IMG/VR virus record: IMGVR_UViG_3300046459_000159
Location: 1 to 23,749 of that record
DNA: 23,749 bases
Strand: one strand, 5' to 3'
Origin: a virus
This document shows positions 6,825-13,953 of the stretch, in pieces. The stretch's first letter is position 1; each line of letters begins with the position of its first letter. A program made the translations under genes and the position numbers. The notes beneath the pieces are model-generated. The model saw nothing but the letters and a program-made list of their open reading frames with translations. It was not told the origin of the DNA and did no database searches.

Positions 6825-8201
6825 TCAGCTGGTCAGCGACGAGGAGACGCGGTTGATTCGGCCGGTGTACTTCGGCGCCCGCACCGCGAGTGCGCAGTCC
6901 GAGACGATGGCATACGGCATCTGATCCGGGGCGGCCGTCGTCGGAAAGACGTCCAGGCTTTCCAGCTCGCGGACGTAGGGGCGCAGGAGGAACTGGGGGT
7001 CGCGGGCGATGAGGTAGATGTTCTCCGACCCGGCCGCCTGCGGCTTCATGGCCGCGTTGGTGCCCACGTAGGCGGCCGGGATGCTGGCCGGGGCGGTGGA
7101 GCCGTTCTTCGGGGTGAGCTTCGCGCCGTCGTCCACGATGCTCGTGGTGAGGATCGGGGTGACGCCGTCGGCGGCGATACCGACGGTGGCGTCGACGTAG
7201 CCGAGGAACGTCTCGGTACCGGTCGCGGTGGACCGGAACACCTTGAACAGGTTGGGCTGGGCACCATCGTAGGCCGCCGGGGTGGAGAAGCTGAGCGTCA
7301 CGGTCGAGGTGGCGCCGGTGGTGACCTGAGAGACCTCGGTGGACGGCAGGATCTCGCCCTGGCGGGCGATGACCGGCGCGATCTGGTAGTAGTACGTAGC
7401 CGCCGCGAGGGTGCCGCCGGTGGTGGCGGTCGCGCTGGTGACGGCGCCCATCTGGTACGACCGGGCCGACAGGAACGAGCTGGTCACCATTGGGATGCCG
7501 CGGTAGGCCTGAACGTTCAGGCCAGCGGCGACCTCGGCGGGGCTGAGGTACCTCTGGTTGGCGATGGCGAGCTGCGCGATCCGCGACTCAGCGGTGGAGG
7601 ACATCACGAACATCCACCCCGGGCCGTTGATCTTCATGGCGGCCTGCTGCTCCACCATGTCGATGAGCTTGTCGAGCCAGCCCAGCGACAGCGACGCATT
7701 CGCGGCGTCCACGGCGTTCTGCGTACCGCCGGAGAACGTGGAGACGAGGCTGTCGAGGCCGTCGAACTGCGGGTAGCCGCCCAGCGACGTGGACCCGGTG
7801 TTGCCCCACAGGATGGCGTTCTCGATGTCCCAGTACAGGCCCTGGATGGACCCCTCGATCTCCTGCGCGCGCAGGTCCCCGGCGAGCCCGCGGGTGACGG
7901 CCTGCGCGTAGCCGGTGACGGCACCGACGGACTGCAGGTTGCGGATGGGGAACGAGTTCTGCACGTAGGTCGAGTTGGTGACCGGGCGGGCGCCGCCGTC
8001 GGACACGAACCCGCCGGCCGCGCGGGCGGTGCGCTGGTTGAAGTAGTAGACGCTGGAGTCCCACTTGCGGGACGGGATGGCCCGCACGAGGGGGGCGTAG
8101 CGCCGCTGGTACTCCAGCAGCATCGGGTCGACGATGGTCGGGGTGAGGGCGGCTGCGCCTGCGGCGGTCAGCGCCTCGCGGAGTTCGGCCTGGCTGGGCA
8201 T
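6825..8201 (-). CDS. Major capsid protein (HK97 fold)
   Basis: A 458-residue protein that forms the icosahedral head shell. ATG 8199-8201 is preferred, with AAAGGCGA upstream; an in-frame start 72 bases earlier would add an unlikely Pro-rich leader. N-terminal features are a short helix and L-L-E-Y-Q-R-R-Y-A-P-L-V-R. Typical capsid elements follow: a region around residues 120-150 (W-D-I-E-N-A-I-L-W-G-N-T, then G-Y-P-Q-F-D-G-L) and W-M-F-V-M-S-S-T-A-E near 196. The C-terminal part (I-Y-L-I-A-R-D-P-Q-F-L-L-R-P-Y-V) is also capsid-like. Residues about 254-365 look like an inserted fibronectin/Ig-like beta domain (A-A-A-T-Y-Y-Y-Q-I-A-P-V, L-F-K-V-F-R-S). There is no long N-terminal scaffold region, which agrees with scaffold-like sequence being fused to the upstream protease. 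Position between protease and connectors supports the call. Confidence 0.85.
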   Translation of the reverse strand: MPSQAELREALTAAGAAALTPTIVDPMLLEYQRRYAPLVRAIPSRKWDSSVYYFNQRTARAAGGFVSDGGARPVTNSTYVQNSFPIRNLQSVGAVTGYAQAVTRGLAGDLRAQEIEGSIQGLYWDIENAILWGNTGSTSLGGYPQFDGLDSLVSTFSGGTQNAVDAANASLSLGWLDKLIDMVEQQAAMKINGPGWMFVMSSTAESRIAQLAIANQRYLSPAEVAAGLNVQAYRGIPMVTSSFLSARSYQMGAVTSATATTGGTLAAATYYYQIAPVIARQGEILPSTEVSQVTTGATSTVTLSFSTPAAYDGAQPNLFKVFRSTATGTETFLGYVDATVGIAADGVTPILTTSIVDDGAKLTPKNGSTAPASIPAAYVGTNAAMKPQAAGSENIYLIARDPQFLLRPYVRELESLDVFPTTAAPDQMPYAIVSDCALAVRAPKYTGRINRVSSSLTS

Positions 8202-8236
8202 GGTGTCGCCTTTCGGCAGTGGTGGGTATGACGAAG

Positions 8237-8250
8237 CCCCGCGCACGGGG
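8237..8250 (-). promoter_or_regulatory. Small hairpin in the capsid leader
   Basis: ccccg and cgggg pair around a four-base loop in the 131-base gap between the protease and capsid genes. The gap holds no credible gene. The hairpin is short, and it is listed because it repeats the pattern of hairpins in the late gene gaps. Confidence 0.25.
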
Positions 8251-8332
8251 TGTGGGCGGGGCGGCGTGACCATCTCTGCCGAGCGGCACCAGCGATGGAC
8301 TGGCGGTCAGGGTGAAGCTGAGCGGGGGTGCG

Positions 8333-10144
8333 TCAGGCGCTGGCGCGCGCGCCGAGGATGGCGCTCACGGTCGCCGGGGAGACGTGCTGCCGGAACTCCT
8401 CGTCGGTGTACTCGTGGAGCGGCTTGGCGGGCCAGCCCTCCGGGAGACCCCCACCGGTGACGGGTGCGGTGTGCTCGGTGACCGGGGTGACGAGACCCTT
8501 GCGGGTCGGGCCGCCGGTGGCCTCGACGTGCTCCTGCACGGCCTTCGGCAGGGCGCCGGCGATACCTTCGGCGACGAGGCGCGCGATGCGCTGCTCGTCG
8601 GTCTCGGCGACCTCTGCGGCGGCCGGGGCCGCAGCCTCGACGACGGTCTCAGTCGGCGCGGACTCCACGGGCGCGACGGGCGCCGGAGTCATTGCCGTGA
8701 CGAAGCCCGCGAGGGCATCGCTCAGCTTGTCGATCTTCGCGCCGAGGGCGTGGATGCCGTCGGCGCTACCCGGGGTCTCGGCCGCCGGGGTGGGGGTGGA
8801 CTCCGCCATGGCGGGCTCCTTCTCCTGGGTGGGGGTCTCGGCGACCGGTGTCTCCGGTGCCGGGGTCTGGGTGATGCCGTCGGCCAGTCCGACAGGGACG
8901 GTCGCGAGCTTCTCGGCAAGCCGTGCCTCTGGGGATTGGATGACGGTCTCCATGGCGTCGTCGTCCTCGGCCATGCAGTGGACGCACGATTCGCAGCCGC
9001 ACGGGCATGCGCCGGGGACTGCGGGGATGGCGCAGCCGCAGTTGCAGGGGCACGGCGCACCAGCCGCCGTCGCAGCGCCGTCTCCGTTGCCCATGTCGTC
9101 GTCGGTGTCCTCGGGCTCGGCGCCGGGAACGTCGATGTCGGCGTCCATGTCCGGGTCGAGTTGCAGCAGAGCGTTGCAGGCTCCGGCCATCGCAGCGCGC
9201 CCAACGAGGTCGAGGTCGTGGGGGTCAAGGAGCCGGCTCGACACTGTGACGGTCGTCGGACCGTTGGTCAGGGAGATGTACAGGTCCCCGGCCGGGCGGG
9301 AGTCCATGTCCCAGCACTCCGCGAGCGCCTCCGTCACGGCCGTCGCCGGGTCGATGAGCCAGCCCTCGGCGGTCGCCACCGTGACGCCGAAGCCCTTGAG
9401 GGCCTTCGTGATGCGCTGCTTGATGCGCTTCAGCTGCGCCGAGGTGTACAGACGGGCATTGTCGGCCTGATTCACGTATGACCAGGCGGCCTTGGCGTGA
9501 GTGCGGCTATCGATGGGATAGCGCTTTTTCTTGTCCGCCTGATAGCCGGGATCCGCGAACGGACCGCCAGGCGCCGGGGCGGAGTCGTCGGCTTCGGTCA
9601 CGGTCACACTCGCCTCCGGGGCGCTCTCGACAATGGGCACGCGACTACTGCCGTCGGATTCGCGGGGCTCCGCGCCAGCCAGCGCCACCGATGCGATTCC
9701 GGCGCCGGGTACGCCGGGCTTGCGGGTGTAGTCGAGGCCGTCCAGTTCAAGGTCGTCCGCCGTCTCGACGGTCACCCCGTTCGGGCCCGCTTCCCGCCGT
9801 ACTGGGCCGACCCATGCGCCACGGATGGATACGCCCTTGAGGGCGGGGCTCGGGCCGGAGACCAGAGAGAGGATGTCGCGACCGTGATGCGTGTCGGTGA
9901 TCTCGGCTTGATAGGTGGCCGATCCGTCGGCTTCCTGAGTGATGCGGGTGATGCGGCCGACGATGCGGGTGGAGTCGTCACCTGCCTCGTGATGGGTGAG
10001 AGTGGTGAGGGGCATCTCCCCTTCGTCGAGGCGGCCTTGGGCTCGCTCGACCATGCGGCCAATCGCCTCGGGGGTGTACTTGCGGTTGTTGCGGGAGATG
10101 CCGGGCCGGATCGCGGTCCCTGACACCGTGGCGATGGCGGCCAC
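8333..10144 (-). CDS. Prohead maturation protease fused to a scaffold-like C-terminus
   Basis: A 603-residue protein starting at GTG 10142-10144 with GGAGG close upstream. Residues 1-150 look like an assemblin-type prohead protease: S-R-N-N-R-K-Y (18-23), T-H-H-E (50-53, candidate catalytic His), G-V-S-I-R-G-A-W (104-111, candidate Ser106) and the final D-Y-T-R-K-P-G-V-P-G. Residues 201-255 hold K-K-K-R-Y-P-I-D-S followed by a basic helix region seen in other phage proteins. Residues 365-390 contain nine cysteines (C-x-C-x-C-x-C, then C-x-C-x-C-x2-C-x2-C). The rest is Ala/Pro/Glu-rich with a coiled-coil-like stretch (about 455-530), as expected for a scaffold. The protease would cleave the scaffold during head maturation. 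The protease call comes from motifs plus position just before the capsid gene. Confidence 0.75.
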   Translation of the reverse strand: MAAIATVSGTAIRPGISRNNRKYTPEAIGRMVERAQGRLDEGEMPLTTLTHHEAGDDSTRIVGRITRITQEADGSATYQAEITDTHHGRDILSLVSGPSPALKGVSIRGAWVGPVRREAGPNGVTVETADDLELDGLDYTRKPGVPGAGIASVALAGAEPRESDGSSRVPIVESAPEASVTVTEADDSAPAPGGPFADPGYQADKKKRYPIDSRTHAKAAWSYVNQADNARLYTSAQLKRIKQRITKALKGFGVTVATAEGWLIDPATAVTEALAECWDMDSRPAGDLYISLTNGPTTVTVSSRLLDPHDLDLVGRAAMAGACNALLQLDPDMDADIDVPGAEPEDTDDDMGNGDGAATAAGAPCPCNCGCAIPAVPGACPCGCESCVHCMAEDDDAMETVIQSPEARLAEKLATVPVGLADGITQTPAPETPVAETPTQEKEPAMAESTPTPAAETPGSADGIHALGAKIDKLSDALAGFVTAMTPAPVAPVESAPTETVVEAAAPAAAEVAETDEQRIARLVAEGIAGALPKAVQEHVEATGGPTRKGLVTPVTEHTAPVTGGGLPEGWPAKPLHEYTDEEFRQHVSPATVSAILGARASA

Positions 10145-10168
10145 GCGTCCTCCAGGGTGTCGGGGCCG

Positions 10169-10576
10169 TCAGCGGCCGATGAGGCAGATGGATGTCTGCG
10201 GGTAGACCGGCGCGGTGCCGCCGAGAGTCCAGGTGACGCGGCCGGCGTTCGGCAGTACGAGGGCGGCACTGGTGGACGCCACGTTCGGCATGTTCAGGCC
10301 GGCGTAGGCCGATCCGCGTCCGGCCGTGGTGGTCAGCTGGGTGATTTTCGCGACGGCCGGGTACCAGTTGCCGTCCGGGTCCTGGATGTCCAGGCCGACG
10401 TCGAGTGTCGGCGTGGTGCCCGTCGGGGTGCCGGTGACATTGACGGCCAGCCATACGTCGCTGATATCCGTCAGGCTGAGGACCGGGCTGCTGGACGTCG
10501 CGGCGCCGGACAGGGTGAGGATCGTTCCGGACGGGGTCAGGTTCCACAGGACCCGGGCCGGCTTGTAACTGCTCAT
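10169..10576 (-). CDS. Small beta-rich virion protein (possible head decoration)
   Basis: A 135-residue protein. ATG 10574-10576 has GGAGA upstream; a longer in-frame reading would overlap the previous gene and lacks a ribosome site. It is rich in Thr, Ser, Ala and Val with predicted strands throughout: a W-N-L-T-P-S-G-T-I-L-T-L-S-G start, D-V-W-L-A-V-N-V-T-G-T-P-T-G, then D-P-D-G-N-W-Y-P and a W-T-L-G-G-T end. This looks like a beta-sandwich structural protein. It lies between the MuF-type protein and the protease, where actinophages often encode a head decoration or fibre-like protein. No known family is recognised with confidence. Confidence 0.6.
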   Translation of the reverse strand: MSSYKPARVLWNLTPSGTILTLSGAATSSSPVLSLTDISDVWLAVNVTGTPTGTTPTLDVGLDIQDPDGNWYPAVAKITQLTTTAGRGSAYAGLNMPNVASTSAALVLPNAGRVTWTLGGTAPVYPQTSICLIGR

Positions 10577-10589
10577 GGAATCTCCGGGG

Positions 10590-12062
10590 TCAGGTGAACC
10601 AGTTGGCGAAGTGCGAAAGGGAAATCGAGGCCGAGATACAGCACCTGCACGCCGGATGAAGGGGCATTCGGGGTGCATCGCCGATCTGCCACGGGCTGCC
10701 CGCTTCGGCGTCGAGGCAGCTAGGACACACCCTGCCGTCGCCAGCCGAAATGATGTCGACCTGCTGCACGCCCTCGGATCGGTACAGGCTCAGCGCGCCC
10801 TCATCTGCTGCGGTGGTCATGGCCCAGTCGACGACGAATGCGACCGATTCCACGTCCGTGTCGGCGAGGACGTTCATCGCGTCCTCGATCATCTGGTCGC
10901 GGCTGGCCCCGTCTTCGGCGTCCTGAGCGAGTACCCGACCGAGGTCGGCTGCAGCCCGGTCGATGGTGCGGCCGAGCCACCCGCCCGTGTCGGCCCAGAT
11001 TTCGTCAAGGCGTTCCAGGGAGCGGTAGGCGTCGTCGAAGGCGATGTTCCAGTCGAGGCCGATGTGGTTGGCGCGCTCGGCGGCGATGGCGACCGCGTTG
11101 ACCATGCCCTCCGCCCGGCCGGCTGCGATGGCGTCCCTCAGTGCGGTGCGCAGGACATCCCATCCGGCACCAGCCGCGGCGGCGAGTGCGTGCAGCATGG
11201 CCTTTGCTGCCGCGAGGGCTTCAGCGCGGATGCTGGGCTTGTCGTGGTCGGCTTCGGTGAGTCCGGCCTGCTGCCGGAACCGGTCGACCATCGCGGCGAC
11301 CGCATCCCGGTCGATGAGGTCTCCCCACGCGGCGGCCACTAGCGGTACGTGCTTGGCCTGCTGCTCCTCTCGGCGCTGGAAGAGCAGCGCCCACATGCCC
11401 TCCAGCTTCCCAAGGTCGATGGTGACTTCGAGGATGCGCGGGTCGTCAGCGTGTTCGACGGCGAGGTGAACGGCGGCGGTGCAGGCTGCCCGTACCCGCT
11501 CGGTCATCGGACCGCCGGAGACGGCCCAACCGGCTGCGAATGCCTCGCGGGCCGGATCCTCGATCGGATGCTCGGGGGCTGCGAACGGGAGGTCGGTGCG
11601 ATCGTTGCCGTGGACGACCGACAGGGCCGCGAACTCGACCGGTGTGGACGCGATTCGGTCGACGGGTGCGTCCGCATCCGGGTCGATGTACGACTGCGTG
11701 AGATGGCTGGTGTAGCCGTGGTCGCGCGGTATGTCGATCCCTGCGGCGTTCAGCGCTTCCAGAAGGTCCCGACGGAGGTCTTCGAGGTCCGCCGAGTCGA
11801 TGAGGGCGACGGCGACATCCATCTCGCCGCCGGTGAACCGGGCATGGCCGGCGACACTGCCCGCGATCGATGCCCGGTCGGCGAGTGCCTTCACTGCGGC
11901 GAGCAGCCGCTCCGGGTCGACGTCGCCAGCGCTGCCGCAATAGGCGACGGTGACGTGCAGGTCACTCACGGGAAGTCCGCCATCGACTGCGAGGAGCGCG
12001 GCAACGTCGGATGGCGGATAGAGGGCGATCATGCAGCCGTCGGAGAAGTCCGGGGATGCCAC
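10590..12062 (-). CDS. 2H phosphoesterase fused to MuF-like minor head protein
   Basis: A 490-residue two-domain protein. GTG 12060-12062 is preferred because GAGGGGG lies five bases upstream; GTG 12068 directly abuts that site. Residues 8-160 form a 2H phosphoesterase (2'-5' RNA ligase/cyclic phosphodiesterase superfamily), with both signature motifs: H36-V-T-V and H120-L-T-Q. Residues about 190-430 are long helices typical of MuF/SPP1 gp7 minor head proteins. The end (about 435-475) carries the MuF zinc-like signature G-D-G-R-V-C-P-S-C, then P-L-H-P-A-C-R-C. MuF proteins bind the portal and are packaged in the head. The extra enzyme could act on RNA ends or cyclic nucleotides after injection. 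Its place right after the portal and its small genes is the normal MuF position. Confidence 0.8.
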   Translation of the reverse strand: MASPDFSDGCMIALYPPSDVAALLAVDGGLPVSDLHVTVAYCGSAGDVDPERLLAAVKALADRASIAGSVAGHARFTGGEMDVAVALIDSADLEDLRRDLLEALNAAGIDIPRDHGYTSHLTQSYIDPDADAPVDRIASTPVEFAALSVVHGNDRTDLPFAAPEHPIEDPAREAFAAGWAVSGGPMTERVRAACTAAVHLAVEHADDPRILEVTIDLGKLEGMWALLFQRREEQQAKHVPLVAAAWGDLIDRDAVAAMVDRFRQQAGLTEADHDKPSIRAEALAAAKAMLHALAAAAGAGWDVLRTALRDAIAAGRAEGMVNAVAIAAERANHIGLDWNIAFDDAYRSLERLDEIWADTGGWLGRTIDRAAADLGRVLAQDAEDGASRDQMIEDAMNVLADTDVESVAFVVDWAMTTAADEGALSLYRSEGVQQVDIISAGDGRVCPSCLDAEAGSPWQIGDAPRMPLHPACRCCISASISLSHFANWFT

Positions 12063-12078
12063 GCTCACCCCCTCGCGA

Positions 12079-12309
12079 TCAGCAGGGACAGCCTGTCGCC
12101 AGGTGCGCCGCTACGTGGCCAACCAGGGAGCAGGGACACTCGTCGTGCTGGTGCCAGCAGGTGCACAGGTTGTTGTTGTGGGCCCACCACGGGTCCGCGC
12201 TGTGGATTTCCGGGTACGGATTGGGCCCGCATGGTGGCCCGGGATCTGGCTTGGGCAGCGCGGCTCGGGGTCCGCGCGGCTGTCGGTTGGGCGGCTTGCG
12301 CTTCCTCAT
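12079..12309 (-). CDS. Small Cys/His-rich protein downstream of portal
   Basis: A 76-residue protein. Its ATG (12307-12309) overlaps the stop of the 31-residue gene by ATGA, so translation is coupled. The first half is basic and proline-rich (M-R-K-R-K-P-P-N-R-Q-P-R). The second half has C-T-C-W-H-Q-H-D-E-C-P-C and ends H-V-A-A-H-L-A-T-G-C-P-C. Six cysteines and several histidines suggest metal binding. No family is recognised. A role as a small head or portal accessory factor is possible but is inferred only from position. Confidence 0.6.
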   Translation of the reverse strand: MRKRKPPNRQPRGPRAALPKPDPGPPCGPNPYPEIHSADPWWAHNNNLCTCWHQHDECPCSLVGHVAAHLATGCPC

Positions 12310-12401
12310 CCGACGCGCTTCTTGATGAGCGGCAACACGTCCTTGGCGCGCAGCGGATGGTTCGGAGGATCGGGCGGCAGCGGTTCAGGCGGCACGCTCA
12401 T
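12306..12401 (-). CDS. 31-residue micro-protein between portal and the Cys/His-rich gene
   Basis: A short frame with ATG 12399-12401 inside the end of the portal gene and AGGAGG five bases upstream, one of the best ribosome sites in the window. The protein is proline-rich at first (P-P-E-P-L-P-P-D-P-P-N-H-P-L) and ends with K-D-V-L-P-L-I-K-K-R-V. It ends in an ATGA overlap with the next gene. The strong ribosome site and tight linkage argue that it is translated. It may be a true small protein or a leader that couples portal translation to the next gene. Function unknown. Confidence 0.6.
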   Translation of the reverse strand: MSVPPEPLPPDPPNHPLRAKDVLPLIKKRVG

Positions 12402-13953
12402 CGACACCTCCTGGCAACGTGGCCAGCGCCTCCCGCAGCCGCGCCCTGTACCGGGCGTGCAGCGACTCGACGGGCGGCGGCTCCTTCTCCGGCTCAGCTG
12501 GCTCCTCCGATTGCCCCGGTGGCGCGTTGCCCGCGAACGCGGCGAGCTGGGGCGGCACGGGTGCGGGCTCGGGCTTCTCCACCGCGATCGGCTCGCCGTG
12601 CTCCGGCGCGGCCGGCTCCAGAGCGGTGCCGCGGAGCCTGTTCGCGATGAACGCCTTGGATGCGGCGTCCATGTCGGCCCACTTCACCAGGTTGGTGCGG
12701 TCGATCAGGACGGGCTGGTCGCCTCCGTCGACGGGGGGTTCGCCGATGTCGGCTCGGGCCCGGTTGAGGGTCCATTCGCCGTTGCGGATCCGCATGTCCC
12801 GGATGTCCTCAACGGTCTTGGAGTCTCGCATGTCGACGTCACGGAACTTGAGCTTCCAGCCCTCGACGCCGAAGCCGTTCTTCGCGAGGTGGAAGTTCAG
12901 GGCCTCCAGTACGAGCTCGGCGAGGGGCTGGCAGGTGTTAACCATGAACGTGCGGTCCTGCGCTTCCCCGGTGCCGCCGCCGAGGTTGCCGGACTCGATG
13001 ATGCCGACCTTGGATGGCGGAACCCCGTAGGCGGCGATGATCTCGTCACGCTTCTGGTTGAGGAACTGCAGGTAGTCCATGGTGCGGGACTGCGAAAGTT
13101 CGTTGACCCCGGCGCCCCCCTTGGTGTTGATCGGGTTGCCGATGTTGCGCGGCCCGATGTTGCGCTGCTGGTACTGGGCGTTCCAACGGTTGATGTCCGA
13201 CGGGGAAGCGCCCGCCGGGTGATCCACGTGGAGGACCGGGGGGCAGCCCTTCCGGAAGATCTCCTTCGAGGTCGCGGCGGAGAACAGCCACGACACGATC
13301 GGCAGCATCGCCGCCTGCGTTGGGCTGACGCCGAACACCCCGGACCGCGGCGAGTCCAGCGAGATGTGGATGACGTCGCGCGGTTCGAACGTCGCCCGCT
13401 GGCCGAGTTCGGTGACCTGCACGTAACTGGTGATCGTGCCGTGCTCATCAGCGATCGGCAGCATCGACGGGCAGTCCAGCGAGTACAGGGCGACGGGCTG
13501 CTGGCCGAGCCAGACGACCTCGATGAACGCGTCACCGAACACGAGCAGGTCGGTGATGACGCCGCGGAGGATCTGCCGGACGTTCTCCCGCGGGTTGCAG
13601 TAGGCCAGCATTCGCTCCAGCAGGAGCACCTGCTGTGGCTTGTCCGGCTGCTCCTCGTCGCCCTCGCCGTTGTCGTTGTCCCAGTCGGTGACGAGGCCGC
13701 CCGCGGTGATGGTGCGGGCGATGGCGTTCACGGACGCCCACGACCACGGGCAGGCAAGGTACGCCTCGTAGAGCTGGTTGAGCATCGAACGGCGGTCGGA
13801 CTGGGTGGCCGCGCCGATGCCCTGATTGGACTCGGTCAGGCCACCCGGGCTGATCCCGTACTCGAAGCCCGAGCGCTCCGGCAGCTTCGCCGATGCCGTC
13901 TCCAGCACCTCGGTCTCCGACCGCAGACTGTTCCACCAGGTGCGCAGACTCAC
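12385..13953 (-). CDS. Portal protein
   Basis: A 522-residue protein that forms the dodecameric ring through which DNA enters the head. It starts at GTG 13951-13953 in a four-base overlap with the terminase stop. Portal hallmarks include W-S-W-A-S-V-N-A-I-A-R-T-I near residue 71, the central block Y-L-Q-F-L-N-Q-K-R-D-E-I, and A-Y-G-V-P-P-S-K-V-G, which is the classic HK97/phage_portal signature, followed by G-N-L-G-G-G-T-G-E-A. The C-terminal 80 residues are Pro/Glu-rich and end with a charged helix, common in actinophage portals. Length is normal for the family. Its location directly after terminase confirms the call. Confidence 0.92.
   Translation of the reverse strand: MSLRTWWNSLRSETEVLETASAKLPERSGFEYGISPGGLTESNQGIGAATQSDRRSMLNQLYEAYLACPWSWASVNAIARTITAGGLVTDWDNDNGEGDEEQPDKPQQVLLLERMLAYCNPRENVRQILRGVITDLLVFGDAFIEVVWLGQQPVALYSLDCPSMLPIADEHGTITSYVQVTELGQRATFEPRDVIHISLDSPRSGVFGVSPTQAAMLPIVSWLFSAATSKEIFRKGCPPVLHVDHPAGASPSDINRWNAQYQQRNIGPRNIGNPINTKGGAGVNELSQSRTMDYLQFLNQKRDEIIAAYGVPPSKVGIIESGNLGGGTGEAQDRTFMVNTCQPLAELVLEALNFHLAKNGFGVEGWKLKFRDVDMRDSKTVEDIRDMRIRNGEWTLNRARADIGEPPVDGGDQPVLIDRTNLVKWADMDAASKAFIANRLRGTALEPAAPEHGEPIAVEKPEPAPVPPQLAAFAGNAPPGQSEEPAEPEKEPPPVESLHARYRARLREALATLPGGVDERAA

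Noticed and set aside
8312-9481. Plus-strand frames opposite the protease gene
   Set aside because: Gly/Arg-rich shadows; the minus-strand protein has protease motifs and a good ribosome site.
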